A DNA stretch of 64,000 nt from contig JAHUUI010000002.1 in NCBI GenBank assembly GCA_019218315.1, forward strand, positions 496,001 to 560,000, read 5' to 3'. Below, in pieces: positions 39,604-48,492 of the stretch. Position numbers and translations under genes: made by a program. Source of the stretch: Cardiobacteriaceae bacterium TAE3-ERU3 (GTDB lineage Bacteria > Pseudomonadota > Gammaproteobacteria > Cardiobacteriales > Cardiobacteriaceae). Under the pieces are notes generated by a model. That model had not been told where the DNA came from. It saw nothing but the letters and a program-made list of their open reading frames with translations, and did not search any database. Numbering within the stretch: the stretch's first letter is position 1; every line of letters begins with the position of its first letter.

Positions 39604-40794
39604 TTACAGCTCAGTGCTGTGCCACGGCAAGCCGTATTTACCCAGCACTTCGAGGAATGGATCAGGGTCAAACTGTTCCATGTTAAATACGCCCTCGCCT
39701 TTCCAGATGCCCTCAAGCATCATTTTTGCGCCGACCATAGCCGGTACACCGGTGGTATAGGAAATCGCTTGTGAACCAACTTCCTTGTAGCAAGCCTCGT
39801 GGTCACAAGTGTTATAGACGTAGACCGTCTTTTCCTTGCCGTCCTTGATACCTTTGGCGACGCATCCAATGCAAGTCTTGCCTTTGGTGCGTGGGCCAAG
39901 CGATGCTGGATCAGGCAATACGGCCTTGAGGAACTGGATTGGAATAATTTCCTTGCCTTCGTACATCACCGGCTCGATACCTGTCATGCCAACGTTTTCC
40001 AATACCTTGAGGTGATTGAGGTAATTATCAGAAAACGTCATCCAGAAGCGGGCTTTTTTGATTTCCGGGAAGTGCTTGACCAATGATTCCAGCTCTTCGT
40101 GGTACATCATGTAGATGTTCTTCTCACCAATACCGGCGGGGAAGTCAAAGCTCTGCTTGTTGGTCAGTGCTGGTGTCGTCACCCACTCGCCATTTTCCCA
40201 ATGCTTGGCATCCGCAGTCACTTCGCGGATGTTGATTTCAGGGTTGAAGTTGGTCGCAAATGGCAAGCCGTGGTCACCGGCATTGGCATCGATGATGTCG
40301 AGCTCGTGGATTTCATCGAGCAGGTGCTTTTTGATGTAGGCGGTGAAGACGTTGGTCACGCCCGGGTCAAAGCCGCTACCAAGCAGCGCCATAATGCCCT
40401 TTTCCTTGAAGCGGTCTTGGTACGCCCACTGCCACTTGTATTCAAACTTGGCTTCTTCCGGTGGCTCATAGTTAGCTGTATCGAGGTAATCAACGCCGGT
40501 TGCCAAGCACGCATCCATGATATGCAAGTCCTGATACGGCAAGGCAATATTCATGACCAAATCCGGCTTGATCTTTTCGATCAACTGGATCATCGCACCG
40601 ACGTTATCCGCGTCAATTTCATGGGTTTTTACTTCTACGCCGTATTTTTGCTTGACCGCTGTTGCGATGTCGTTGCACTTTTTCAAGGTACGGCTGGCAA
40701 GGGTGATTTTATCGAATGTGTCAGATGCTTCTGCACATTTGTGCACAACAACGTTCGATACGCCGCCTGCGCCAATAATTAATACATGTGCCAT
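39604..40794 (-). CDS. carboxynorspermidine/carboxyspermidine synthase (saccharopine dehydrogenase-like)
   Basis: A 396-residue NADPH-dependent enzyme of the saccharopine dehydrogenase family. VLIIGAGGVSNVVVHKCAE is the dinucleotide fold, and LLGSGFDPGVTNVF and MTFSDNYLNHLKVLENVGM are features of carboxynorspermidine dehydrogenase rather than lysine-pathway enzymes. It condenses putrescine or diaminopropane with aspartate semialdehyde to make carboxyspermidine or carboxynorspermidine. With speA and speB nearby, putrescine is the likely amine. It precedes nspC on the same strand but has its own terminator. Confidence 0.92.
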   Translation of the reverse strand: MAHVLIIGAGGVSNVVVHKCAEASDTFDKITLASRTLKKCNDIATAVKQKYGVEVKTHEIDADNVGAMIQLIEKIKPDLVMNIALPYQDLHIMDACLATGVDYLDTANYEPPEEAKFEYKWQWAYQDRFKEKGIMALLGSGFDPGVTNVFTAYIKKHLLDEIHELDIIDANAGDHGLPFATNFNPEINIREVTADAKHWENGEWVTTPALTNKQSFDFPAGIGEKNIYMMYHEELESLVKHFPEIKKARFWMTFSDNYLNHLKVLENVGMTGIEPVMYEGKEIIPIQFLKAVLPDPASLGPRTKGKTCIGCVAKGIKDGKEKTVYVYNTCDHEACYKEVGSQAISYTTGVPAMVGAKMMLEGIWKGEGVFNMEQFDPDPFLEVLGKYGLPWHSTEL

Positions 40795-40816
40795 AGGTTT
40801 TTCCTCTTGGTTTGGA

Positions 40817-41332
40817 TTACTTTACTAAATTTTTTAGATCAGGAAACAACATGGGCACTTGCTCCTGATACTCACGATATGCTTGACCAAAATCACGCAG
40901 TAAACGCGGTTCTTCAAATTTTTGTACATGCCAACGCATATATAAAATAAACAATATAGGAATGGAAAATGCTGACCATTTATTCAAGACCAGCGCAATA
41001 CCCATATAAAATAAAAATGTGCCAAGTAACATGGGATTACGGCAGATATTATATACGCCGCTAGTCATCAATCGCTGAGTTCGCTGCCCGACGGCAATAT
41101 TAAATCCATCAACTGGATTGCCTTTGCCGATACGGTGCATGTGCAGATTAGCCAGCAGCATTAGCCATATACCCGGGACAAAAAAGAGCAGCGAAAATAT
41201 CTCTGGCCAGATTGGTTTTGCGCTTAATGCGGCAGGGAATATTGTCGATATATAAAACATCAACAAAGGTATCAGAATCAAAAAAATACTGATACCTAAA
41301 GCATAAGCACCCCACTGCCGCACCTTGCTCAT
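40817..41332 (-). CDS. isoprenylcysteine methyltransferase-like membrane protein
   Basis: A 171-residue protein with four to five hydrophobic segments. It belongs to the ICMT/phospholipid methyltransferase-like group: LMTSGVYNICRNPMLLGTFLFYMG contains the conserved xxxGxYxxxRNPMylG motif, and FEEPRLLRDFGQAYREYQEQVP is the C-terminal SAM-side motif. The acceptor is unknown. It lies two bases after the speA stop, so it is co-transcribed with arginine decarboxylase. Confidence 0.8.
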   Translation of the reverse strand: MSKVRQWGAYALGISIFLILIPLLMFYISTIFPAALSAKPIWPEIFSLLFFVPGIWLMLLANLHMHRIGKGNPVDGFNIAVGQRTQRLMTSGVYNICRNPMLLGTFLFYMGIALVLNKWSAFSIPILFILYMRWHVQKFEEPRLLRDFGQAYREYQEQVPMLFPDLKNLVK

Positions 41333-41334
41333 AC

Positions 41335-43239
41335 CTATTGTTCGTAATAAGTATAGCCGCGCAAGCCTGCTTCAAAAGCAGCAACCAAGCGCTGGCGCTC
41401 AGCGGCATTGATCGTGCCATTACGTACTGCACGTTCAGCGGTTTGGCGGAACTGGGCGAGCAGATTTTGCGGCTGATACTCGACGTAGCTGAGTACATCT
41501 GCCACGGAATCACCTTCTACTTCATTGACGTAATCAAAGCTGCCATCTTCGTTGATATACACCGAGACGACGTGGGTATCGCCGAGCAAGTTGTGCAAAT
41601 CACCAAGCGTTTCCTGATACGCGCCGACGAGAAACGCACCGAGGTAGTATTCTTCGTCGTCTTTGAGCGGATGCAGCGGCAGCACGCGCGACATTTCACC
41701 TTGCTCAGGGAAGCGGTCAATTTTGCCGTCGCTATCGCAAGTCATATCAGCAATGATGGTATTGCGGGTCGGCTTTTCATTGAGTCGGTGCAGTGGCACA
41801 ACCGGGAAGACCTGATCAATTGCCCACGCATCCGGCAACGATTGGAAGACGCTGAAATTACCGTAGTAAATATCGGACAACATGGTTTTCAGCACTTCCG
41901 GCTCGGACAACGCATCAGGGTTCTTGATCGCAATTTTATTGACTTCAGCCATGATCACCATAAACAGCTGCTCAACTTCCGAGCGCGTACGCAAATCCAG
42001 CATGCCGCGCATAAATGCATCGCGCGCTTCATCTCGGAAATACACCGCATCGTTAAAGCATTCTTGCGCAGTTTTCTCGCTGAGCATGTTGTAGCTGTAG
42101 TGCAAATTGCGCAGCATTTTGTTCGGTTCGTCTTCGCGCACCGGCGGCAGGGTTGCATCATTGAAGCCGGTGACATCGAGGATGTTGAACAGCAATGTGC
42201 TGGAATAGGCAACGGTCGAGCGCCCTGATTCGGTGACGATGGTCGGGTGTTCAATGCCCTTTTCATCGAGCACCGACTGGATAGTTTCGACCACGTCAAC
42301 GCAATACTCTTCGAGGCCGTAGTTGCGGCTGTGGATCGCGCTGGAACGGCTGCCGTCGTAATCAACTGCCAAGCCACCGCCAAGGTCGAGGTATTGCATC
42401 GGCGCGCCTTCTTCGACCAGCTCGACGTAATAGCGGCACGCTTCACGCACCCCGGTACGGATGTCGCGGATATTGGGAATTTGCGAGCCGAGGTGATAAT
42501 GCAAAAATTGCAGGCAATCGAGCATGCCTGCTTCTTTCAGCCCGTCAATCACACCGACCAACTGGCTGGCATTCAAGCCAAACATCGAGCGGTCGCCGCT
42601 GGTTGAGTTCCAATGCCCGGAAACGTGTGAAAACAGCTTGGTACGCACGCCAATCAACGGGCGAATGCCCATCGCTTGCGAGCTTTCGACGATTATCGGC
42701 AACTCGGATGGCGTTTCAATTACGAATACGACCTTAAAGCCCAGCTTGAGCATGCCCAGCCCAAGATCGACAAATTCGCGGTCTTTATAGCCATTGCAGA
42801 CGATCAGCGGACCCGGCTCTTTAAGCATCGACAGTGCGATCATCAGCTCCGCTTTCGAACCGGCTTCAAGGCCGTGCTGATACGGCGCACCAAAGCGGAC
42901 GATGTCTTCGACCACTTGCGCCTGCTGGTTAACCTTGATCGGGAATACACCGCGATACACACCGCGGTAATTTGTTTCCTCAATCGCTTTGGCAAAGCCT
43001 TCGTTAATCAGGCGAATCTGGTTTTCGAGCAAATTCTGCACGCGCAGCAGCACGGGCATGGTCTTGCCGCGCGTTTCCATACCTTCGATCAAATCGGTCA
43101 ACGGCACGGACAAATTGTCGCGCTGCGGTACTTTCACCGCAAGATTGCCATTGTGGTCGATATGGAAATAGCCCGCGCCCCAACCGCTAACGCGGTAAAG
43201 TTCATCGGCGTCCTTGATGGACCAGTCAGCGTGATTCAA
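41335..43239 (-). CDS. speA: biosynthetic arginine decarboxylase
   Basis: A 634-residue fold-III PLP decarboxylase matching SpeA length. GVFPIKVNQQAQVVEDI contains the PLP lysine, YHLGSQIPNI, DLGGGLAVDYDGS and ESGRSTVAYS follow in order, and the N-terminal SGWGAGYFHIDHNGNLAV matches the family. It makes agmatine from arginine. The start appears to be TTG (MNHADWS); upstream ATG codons are in another frame. A strong inverted repeat at 43273-43294 lies just upstream. Confidence 0.95.
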   Translation of the reverse strand: MNHADWSIKDADELYRVSGWGAGYFHIDHNGNLAVKVPQRDNLSVPLTDLIEGMETRGKTMPVLLRVQNLLENQIRLINEGFAKAIEETNYRGVYRGVFPIKVNQQAQVVEDIVRFGAPYQHGLEAGSKAELMIALSMLKEPGPLIVCNGYKDREFVDLGLGMLKLGFKVVFVIETPSELPIIVESSQAMGIRPLIGVRTKLFSHVSGHWNSTSGDRSMFGLNASQLVGVIDGLKEAGMLDCLQFLHYHLGSQIPNIRDIRTGVREACRYYVELVEEGAPMQYLDLGGGLAVDYDGSRSSAIHSRNYGLEEYCVDVVETIQSVLDEKGIEHPTIVTESGRSTVAYSSTLLFNILDVTGFNDATLPPVREDEPNKMLRNLHYSYNMLSEKTAQECFNDAVYFRDEARDAFMRGMLDLRTRSEVEQLFMVIMAEVNKIAIKNPDALSEPEVLKTMLSDIYYGNFSVFQSLPDAWAIDQVFPVVPLHRLNEKPTRNTIIADMTCDSDGKIDRFPEQGEMSRVLPLHPLKDDEEYYLGAFLVGAYQETLGDLHNLLGDTHVVSVYINEDGSFDYVNEVEGDSVADVLSYVEYQPQNLLAQFRQTAERAVRNGTINAAERQRLVAAFEAGLRGYTYYEQ

Positions 43240-43272
43240 TGTATTGCATACCTCATGATAAAACCGGTTTGC

Positions 43273-43294
43273 TTGTACAGCTCAGGCTGTACAA
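43273..43294. promoter_or_regulatory. Perfect inverted repeat upstream of speA
   Basis: TTGTACAGC and GCTGTACAA pair around TCAG, and a second small palindrome AAACCGGTTT lies just next to it (43261-43270). The pair is 22-55 bases upstream of the speA start. It could be an operator or a leader hairpin; no U tract follows on the speA side, so a terminator is less likely. Confidence 0.45.
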
Positions 43295-43503
43295 TTTCAG
43301 CGCAAAGTGTAAGCGGCTTATGACTGATTGACAAGTGAAAACACCACTAAACAGTAGGTTAATTTCGCGTTATCATAGAAGTATCGGCAAGATGGGTAAA
43401 CAATTTGATCTTTGACCTCACATAGAGAGGCCAGCACTATAAAGCTCACCATCTGTATCTTAGCGCCGATAGCTGCTTTGCAAACCACTTACAGGAGTGA
43501 TTT

Positions 43504-44934
43504 ATGGATAGCAAGACGAATGGAAAGCGTCATACGGTTATTGTTGGTGCAGGATTTGGCGGCATCCGCTGCCTCAAGGATTTAATGCACGATACATCGC
43601 GCCAAATTACCCTCATTGACCGCAACGACTACAACTTTTTCCCACCATTGATTTACCAAGTGGCAGGTGGTTTTTTACCGCCATCTGACATCAGTTATCC
43701 ACTGCGAAAATTCATTGCCGGTAATGATCACGTCCGCTACCGCCAAGGAACGCTTACCGGCGTCAACCCAGCCGCTAAAACCATCACACTCGACAATGGC
43801 GAACTGAGCTACGATGAACTGGTCATTGCCACTGGAGCAGAAGTGAACTACTTCGGCAATGCCAACATCGAAAAACACAGCCTGCCGATGAAAAAACTCA
43901 CCGATGCCCTGGCAATCCGTAACTGCCTGCTAAAACAAATGGACATCGCCGCACGCCTACCTGCTGAAGAACGTGCGCCTTACCTTACTATCGTGATTGC
44001 CGGTGGTGGTCCGAGTGGCGTTGAGCTTGCGGGCGTCCTTGGCGACGTTGCACGTAACGCCTTTAACAAGGAATACCCTGAGCTGAGCAAAAGTGGTGCC
44101 AAAATCCTCATGATTACCGGTGATCCGGTACTGCTCAAGCCATTCTCTGAACAATCGCAAGCGTACGCGCAAAAGGAAATGGAAAACTACGGTATTGAAC
44201 TCATGTTCAATAAAATCGTTAAAGACTATGATGGTGAGACAGTCACCCTCGCCAGCGGCGAAACCATCGCCGCCAAAACCTTGATCTGGACGGCAGGCGT
44301 CACTTGCCACAAACTCGACGGCTTTAAAGATGAAGACTACGCGCATGGCAACCGCCTTAACGTCAATTCACAGCTGCGCCTGCCTGACTACGAAGATATC
44401 TACGTCATCGGTGACTACGCTATGTGCACCAGCGACAGCAACTACCCCAAAGGACACCCTCAGCTTGGGCAGGTTGCCAACGAACAAGGTGCCTACCTTG
44501 CCGACCTGCTCAAGAAAAGCGATAAAAATAACGCTGCACCATTTGTGTTTAAAAACCACGGTAACATGGCAATGATCGGCCGAGGCAAAGCCGTCGCTGA
44601 TACCAGTAAACACATGGAAGGCTTTATCGCATGGGCTGCTTGGGCTGTGGTACACGTCTGGAAACTCAACACCGCAAAAAACCGCATTGCAACCACTTGG
44701 GATTGGATGATTTCATTTCTAACCGGCAACCAGTCCTTCCGCATGAGTTTCACGCCATCAGCGCTACCACCTCAAGCACCAAAAGCAAATAGCGATGGGG
44801 AGAGCGAAGCAGCTGCTTCATCATCCTCGGGCGTTACGCAAACGAAGCCGGATAACAATACAGCCACCCCATCAGTAGAAAACCTTTCCTCTACCGATGA
44901 AAAAGAGGGGCAAAACCAACCTCCAACCTCATAA
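43504..44934 (+). CDS. ndh: type II NADH:quinone oxidoreductase with disordered C-terminal extension
   Basis: A 476-residue NDH-2. VIVGAGFGGIRCLKDL binds FAD, VIAGGGPSGVELAGVL binds NADH, and YVIGDYAM is the second FAD contact. It oxidises NADH without proton pumping at the inner membrane. The last 60 residues (after about 415) are Ser/Ala/Pro/Glu/Asn-rich and low-complexity, longer than in E. coli Ndh (434 residues). TACAGGAGTGATTT precedes the ATG, and a terminator follows. Confidence 0.93.
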   Translation: MDSKTNGKRHTVIVGAGFGGIRCLKDLMHDTSRQITLIDRNDYNFFPPLIYQVAGGFLPPSDISYPLRKFIAGNDHVRYRQGTLTGVNPAAKTITLDNGELSYDELVIATGAEVNYFGNANIEKHSLPMKKLTDALAIRNCLLKQMDIAARLPAEERAPYLTIVIAGGGPSGVELAGVLGDVARNAFNKEYPELSKSGAKILMITGDPVLLKPFSEQSQAYAQKEMENYGIELMFNKIVKDYDGETVTLASGETIAAKTLIWTAGVTCHKLDGFKDEDYAHGNRLNVNSQLRLPDYEDIYVIGDYAMCTSDSNYPKGHPQLGQVANEQGAYLADLLKKSDKNNAAPFVFKNHGNMAMIGRGKAVADTSKHMEGFIAWAAWAVVHVWKLNTAKNRIATTWDWMISFLTGNQSFRMSFTPSALPPQAPKANSDGESEAAASSSSGVTQTKPDNNTATPSVENLSSTDEKEGQNQPPTS

Positions 44935-44952
44935 AATACGCCACACTCAACC

Positions 44953-44983
44953 AAAAAAGCGGTTACTTTATAACCGCTTTTTT
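44953..44983. terminator. Bidirectional rho-independent terminator between ndh and phaR
   Basis: AAAAAAGCGGTTA and TAACCGCTTTTTT are exact complements with a five-base loop. A and T runs on both sides let it serve the convergent ndh and phaR transcripts. Confidence 0.9.
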
Positions 44984-45074
44984 GGTTTCTCAATATTTGC
45001 CACACCACATAGCAAGAAAAAGAGAGCTGAACATGCTTCAGCGTATATTTGCAAAATCACTCAATACATACCAA

Positions 45075-45494
45075 TCATGCAAACTGATTGAATACATCTT
45101 GCTGAGCATTGACCATCTGCTCAATTAATTCATATGGGCTGGGGCGATCGAAGTTCTGCATACTCGCATGGAGTACATCTTCATTGCGGATAAATACATC
45201 CAAACACTGCTCTAGATAGTTTCCAAGAAACCCGGCGAGCACATCATCGTTATAGCTGAGTAACTGACTGAGCATTTGCTGGCTCAAAATGGGTTTTTTC
45301 CCATCGAGCTCCGCTTCAGCGAGGATATTGAGCAATACAGGCCGAGTAATATCATTACCGCTACGCGCGTCGGTAATGGTGACGACTTCACCTGCAGTGA
45401 GCATGTCATAAATATCGCTGGTACAGACATAACGGCTGTCGCGGCTATCATAGAGGCGGCGATTGGCGTATTTCTTAATCGGACGCGCAGTCAT
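45075..45494 (-). CDS. phaR: PhaR-like polyhydroxyalkanoate synthesis regulator
   Basis: A 139-residue protein. RPIKKYANRRLYDSRDSRYV is the DNA/PHB-binding PHB_acc_N motif, and a PHB_acc domain follows (FLGNYLEQCLDVFIRNE). PhaR normally represses phasin genes and binds PHA granules. No PHA synthase or phasin is in the window, so its targets are unknown here. The ATG is one base after the lipoprotein stop (TAATATG); the longer frame with a TTG start inside the lipoprotein gene is less likely. Confidence 0.82.
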   Translation of the reverse strand: MTARPIKKYANRRLYDSRDSRYVCTSDIYDMLTAGEVVTITDARSGNDITRPVLLNILAEAELDGKKPILSQQMLSQLLSYNDDVLAGFLGNYLEQCLDVFIRNEDVLHASMQNFDRPSPYELIEQMVNAQQDVFNQFA

Positions 45495-45495
45495 A

Positions 45496-45711
45496 TTAAA
45501 AGTTAAACCAGCCACTTTTATGGTTAACGGGCTCAAAGCTGCCTCCAACCATATCGCAGTTATTCTGCGTCATATGGTCAGTTTTCGTCTTGCACTGTTC
45601 TCCTTGGCAAACCTGTATATCGCGGCAAATACCCTTCGATGTATTGTGCGTACCGGCACTACATCCTGCAATGACTGCGGCCAAAATGGCAACAAAGCTA
45701 ATTTTGTACAT
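45496..45711 (-). CDS. small cysteine-rich lipoprotein of unknown function
   Basis: A 71-residue protein starting at MYKISFVAILAAVIAGC. The lipobox VIAGC places the lipidated Cys at residue 17, and the mature part has four more cysteines (GICRD, QVCQGEQCK, NNCDM). It overlaps the end of rarD by 14 bases and is followed at once by phaR, so translation is probably coupled. No family is recognised. Confidence 0.6.
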   Translation of the reverse strand: MYKISFVAILAAVIAGCSAGTHNTSKGICRDIQVCQGEQCKTKTDHMTQNNCDMVGGSFEPVNHKSGWFNF

Positions 45712-46588
45712 GTTTTTTGTCCTTATCGGCATAAATCAGATGCATACTATATAAGCCAAGGCCTATCCAGATCAAAATAAAACTGATCAGGCGCTGGTTA
45801 TCAAATGGCTCTTGAAAGAGAAAGACGGCAATGCAAAACTGGATACTTGGCGTAATGTATTGGGTAATGCCTACTGTGGTCATCGGCAAATCGCTGACGG
45901 CGTAAAGAAATAATAGTAACGGCACAACAGTAGCCACACCGGACATCAACATACCAATCAACAGCCCCTCATGACCACGGTAATCAAAGCCCTCGCCTGT
46001 CAGGTACAACCAGCCCCAACCAATCAGTACGAATGGCAAAATCACCAATAATTCGTTAAATAACCCGGCAACCGGCGCAATACGGAATTTCTTACGCAAC
46101 CCTCCGTAAATTCCCCACGCAAAAGCAATACCAAGCGATGCCCATGGCACGACACCAATAGCAATCAGCTGCCACGCAACCCCAGCAAATGCGCAAATAA
46201 TCGCCGCCCATTGCAGCCGCCCCAAGCGCTCCTCAAACAGCAACAAACCAAACAGTACATTAATAATTGGCGTGATGAAGTAGCCAAAGCTCGCTTGCAA
46301 CGTCTGGTCATTTTGCACAGCCCAGATATAGGTAAACCAATTGATGGCGAGAAATACCGCTGTACACATGCAGCGTATCATCATGCCCCGGTTCAGCACA
46401 TCGCGCAGGACAACATGCCAGCGCCCTTTCCAGGTAAAGTAGACCATCAGGCACAATACAGACGTCACACCGCGGGCAAACAAAAATTCATCTGCACGCA
46501 ATGGGCGCATATAGCTGAAGTAGATCGGGAATAATCCCCAGATCAGAAAGCAGCCCCATAGCGCCAAATAGGCGCGCATCTGATTCAA
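45698..46588 (-). CDS. rarD: RarD-type EamA transporter
   Basis: This 296-residue protein has ten hydrophobic segments in two EamA halves. MRAYLALWGCFLIWGLFPIYF, RPLRADEFLFARG and GITQYITPSIQF are RarD features (chloramphenicol-sensitive protein RarD of E. coli). The transported metabolite is unknown. Its start overlaps the metA stop by four bases. Confidence 0.87.
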   Translation of the reverse strand: MNQMRAYLALWGCFLIWGLFPIYFSYMRPLRADEFLFARGVTSVLCLMVYFTWKGRWHVVLRDVLNRGMMIRCMCTAVFLAINWFTYIWAVQNDQTLQASFGYFITPIINVLFGLLLFEERLGRLQWAAIICAFAGVAWQLIAIGVVPWASLGIAFAWGIYGGLRKKFRIAPVAGLFNELLVILPFVLIGWGWLYLTGEGFDYRGHEGLLIGMLMSGVATVVPLLLFLYAVSDLPMTTVGITQYITPSIQFCIAVFLFQEPFDNQRLISFILIWIGLGLYSMHLIYADKDKKHVQN

Positions 46589-47643
46589 GTGCTTTTCCTC
46601 AAGCCAAGCGGATCAAGTGGATCAACCCCTTCCATAAACTGCTTATCGCGGTCTCGGTGGGTAAGCTGATAGACCAACCCCAGCCAGTTGGCAAAAATTG
46701 CTTTGGCTGTATCACGCCAAGTGATGTCTATCTCTTTAGCCAATTCATCATGTGGAAAATCGCGCATGTCATTATTGGCATCATTTAAAAACTCGTCGAG
46801 AATTTCCAAGCCTCGCGGTGAAAAATAATTCGCCGGTGGCTTAGGCAAATCCTCTCGCTGGCCTTCAAAATACGTAGTCAAATCGCGGCAATACTCCTTG
46901 AGCAAACTCAATTCGTCGTACTCGGGATGACCTTGCAAATAAATGCGCTTAAATCCGTCCACCGAAGTCGACAGCGCTGCGCCTGCCTCTTCACTTGCGA
47001 CCAAAACCGGCACATCGCAAGACTCAAGCGCTGCTTGCGAGACGTTATTGCGCCGTGAATGCGGCATATCAAAGCGGGTGTTGATGTTGGCAAGCAGCGG
47101 ATGCTTACGATCCAGCACGCGATGCTGATAAACCCCAAACAGCTTTTCCGGTAATTTTTCGCGCCTGAGCCCGTAAAAATACTGAAATGCCGCATGTGAA
47201 GCAAGGCACGAACACATCACCGAACAGACATTCTCCTCAGCCCATTCAAAGACTTCGCGCGCATACGGCCAAAATGGCTCATCACCAAAATCATCGTGCA
47301 CAGGGTTGGTCCCCGTCACGATCAGTGCATCAAGCCCTTCCGCCGCAACGTCTTCAAAGCGCTCATAATGAGCATCAATATAAGCCTGAGTTTCTTCACT
47401 GCGCGGCACACCGGGGACAGTGAATATATGCACATAGAACTGCGCGATGCGGTTACAGTTGCCAATTAAGCGCAAAAATTGTCGCTCAGTGGCGTGTAAT
47501 GCACCATCCGGCATGATGTTGAGCAGCCCGATGTGCAATTCACGAATATCCTGCTTGAGTGCACGCTCAACATCGAGCACTTCTTGACCCTCTGCGCGAA
47601 TCCGCGCCAAGGAATCCAGCTTGCGATGGGCTACTAATGGCAT
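46585..47643 (-). CDS. metA: homoserine O-acyltransferase, MetA family
   Basis: The 352-residue product belongs to the glutamine amidotransferase-like MetA family. LNIMPDGALHATERQFLRLIG, VTGTNPV, the nucleophile in MCSCLASHAAFQYFYG (second Cys) and the His-Glu pair in YLQGHPEYDE are present. It activates homoserine for methionine synthesis. Whether succinyl- or acetyl-CoA is used cannot be told by eye. It lies in a minus-strand series with a small ATPase gene and rarD. Confidence 0.9.
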   Translation of the reverse strand: MPLVAHRKLDSLARIRAEGQEVLDVERALKQDIRELHIGLLNIMPDGALHATERQFLRLIGNCNRIAQFYVHIFTVPGVPRSEETQAYIDAHYERFEDVAAEGLDALIVTGTNPVHDDFGDEPFWPYAREVFEWAEENVCSVMCSCLASHAAFQYFYGLRREKLPEKLFGVYQHRVLDRKHPLLANINTRFDMPHSRRNNVSQAALESCDVPVLVASEEAGAALSTSVDGFKRIYLQGHPEYDELSLLKEYCRDLTTYFEGQREDLPKPPANYFSPRGLEILDEFLNDANNDMRDFPHDELAKEIDITWRDTAKAIFANWLGLVYQLTHRDRDKQFMEGVDPLDPLGLRKST

Positions 47644-47670
47644 GATTAAACCTCTTGAAGAATCTCTATA

Positions 47671-48492
47671 TTATGTTCGTGCGCTGTGCTGCTCACGGTA
47701 CGCAGCGGCCAGCAATACATCAAAATCTTTACTGTCTCGAACCTGCCAGACATCTTTAGCCGCAAGCACCACGCCTCCACGTGCAACGATTTCCATCGCA
47801 CGTTCGTCGCGATGTACCATCATACGCGGCATCACATAGCGGATAAATTCATCCGCAGGAAAATCATCTGCATGAGCAATGCCGCTTTCTTGGGCGAAGC
47901 TGGCAATCATATCGTCCAAAAACTGTGGGTCATAGCAAATAGGCTTGGGGTAGCGCATCGCGCGGTCAAGTAATTCAGCTTCAAGCTCGGCATCTGCACG
48001 GATATAAACCGGCAAAGTGTGCTCAAGCAAGTAATCCATCAGCGGAGCATCGTCGAGATATTCGCATAAGCTACCGCCTGCATCATTGATAAAAGCAGTC
48101 GCACCATAGCGCCGCTCAGCGCGTGCACGAAACGCAATAAAATCATACATCGCTGCTTTTTCAGCCACGGCAAACTGGCGCTGGCGCTGGCAAAACGTCT
48201 CATAATCATAGCCATCTTTACCCAGCTTACCGATATACGCTGATAGCGCGCGTAAATTATCAATGCTCACATGTGGCGCAATGCGGACTGCATCATCACT
48301 GAGCAAGCTTTTCAACTGAGGTTGCTGCGCAGCAATCTGTTCCAGCCAGTCCTCTAAAGCCTCATCCATATAATGGGTCGCAATACGATAATCGCCAGAA
48401 TAGTGATACCAGCCACCAGCAATCAAACGTTCACCCAAAGTAGTCTTGCCTACGCCGGACGTACCAAGCAAAGTAATTGCACGTCGTTTCAT
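47671..48492 (-). CDS. P-loop ATPase/kinase-like protein of unknown function
   Basis: A 273-residue soluble protein. The only clear motif is Walker A, LLGTSGVGKTTLGERL (7-23). The following GGWYHYSGDYRIATHYMDEA and FINDAGGSLCEYLDD segments suggest a nucleoside- or shikimate-kinase-like fold. I do not recognise a characterised family. It overlaps the peroxiredoxin stop by four bases and precedes metA by 27 bases. Confidence 0.7.
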   Translation of the reverse strand: MKRRAITLLGTSGVGKTTLGERLIAGGWYHYSGDYRIATHYMDEALEDWLEQIAAQQPQLKSLLSDDAVRIAPHVSIDNLRALSAYIGKLGKDGYDYETFCQRQRQFAVAEKAAMYDFIAFRARAERRYGATAFINDAGGSLCEYLDDAPLMDYLLEHTLPVYIRADAELEAELLDRAMRYPKPICYDPQFLDDMIASFAQESGIAHADDFPADEFIRYVMPRMMVHRDERAMEIVARGGVVLAAKDVWQVRDSKDFDVLLAAAYREQHSART

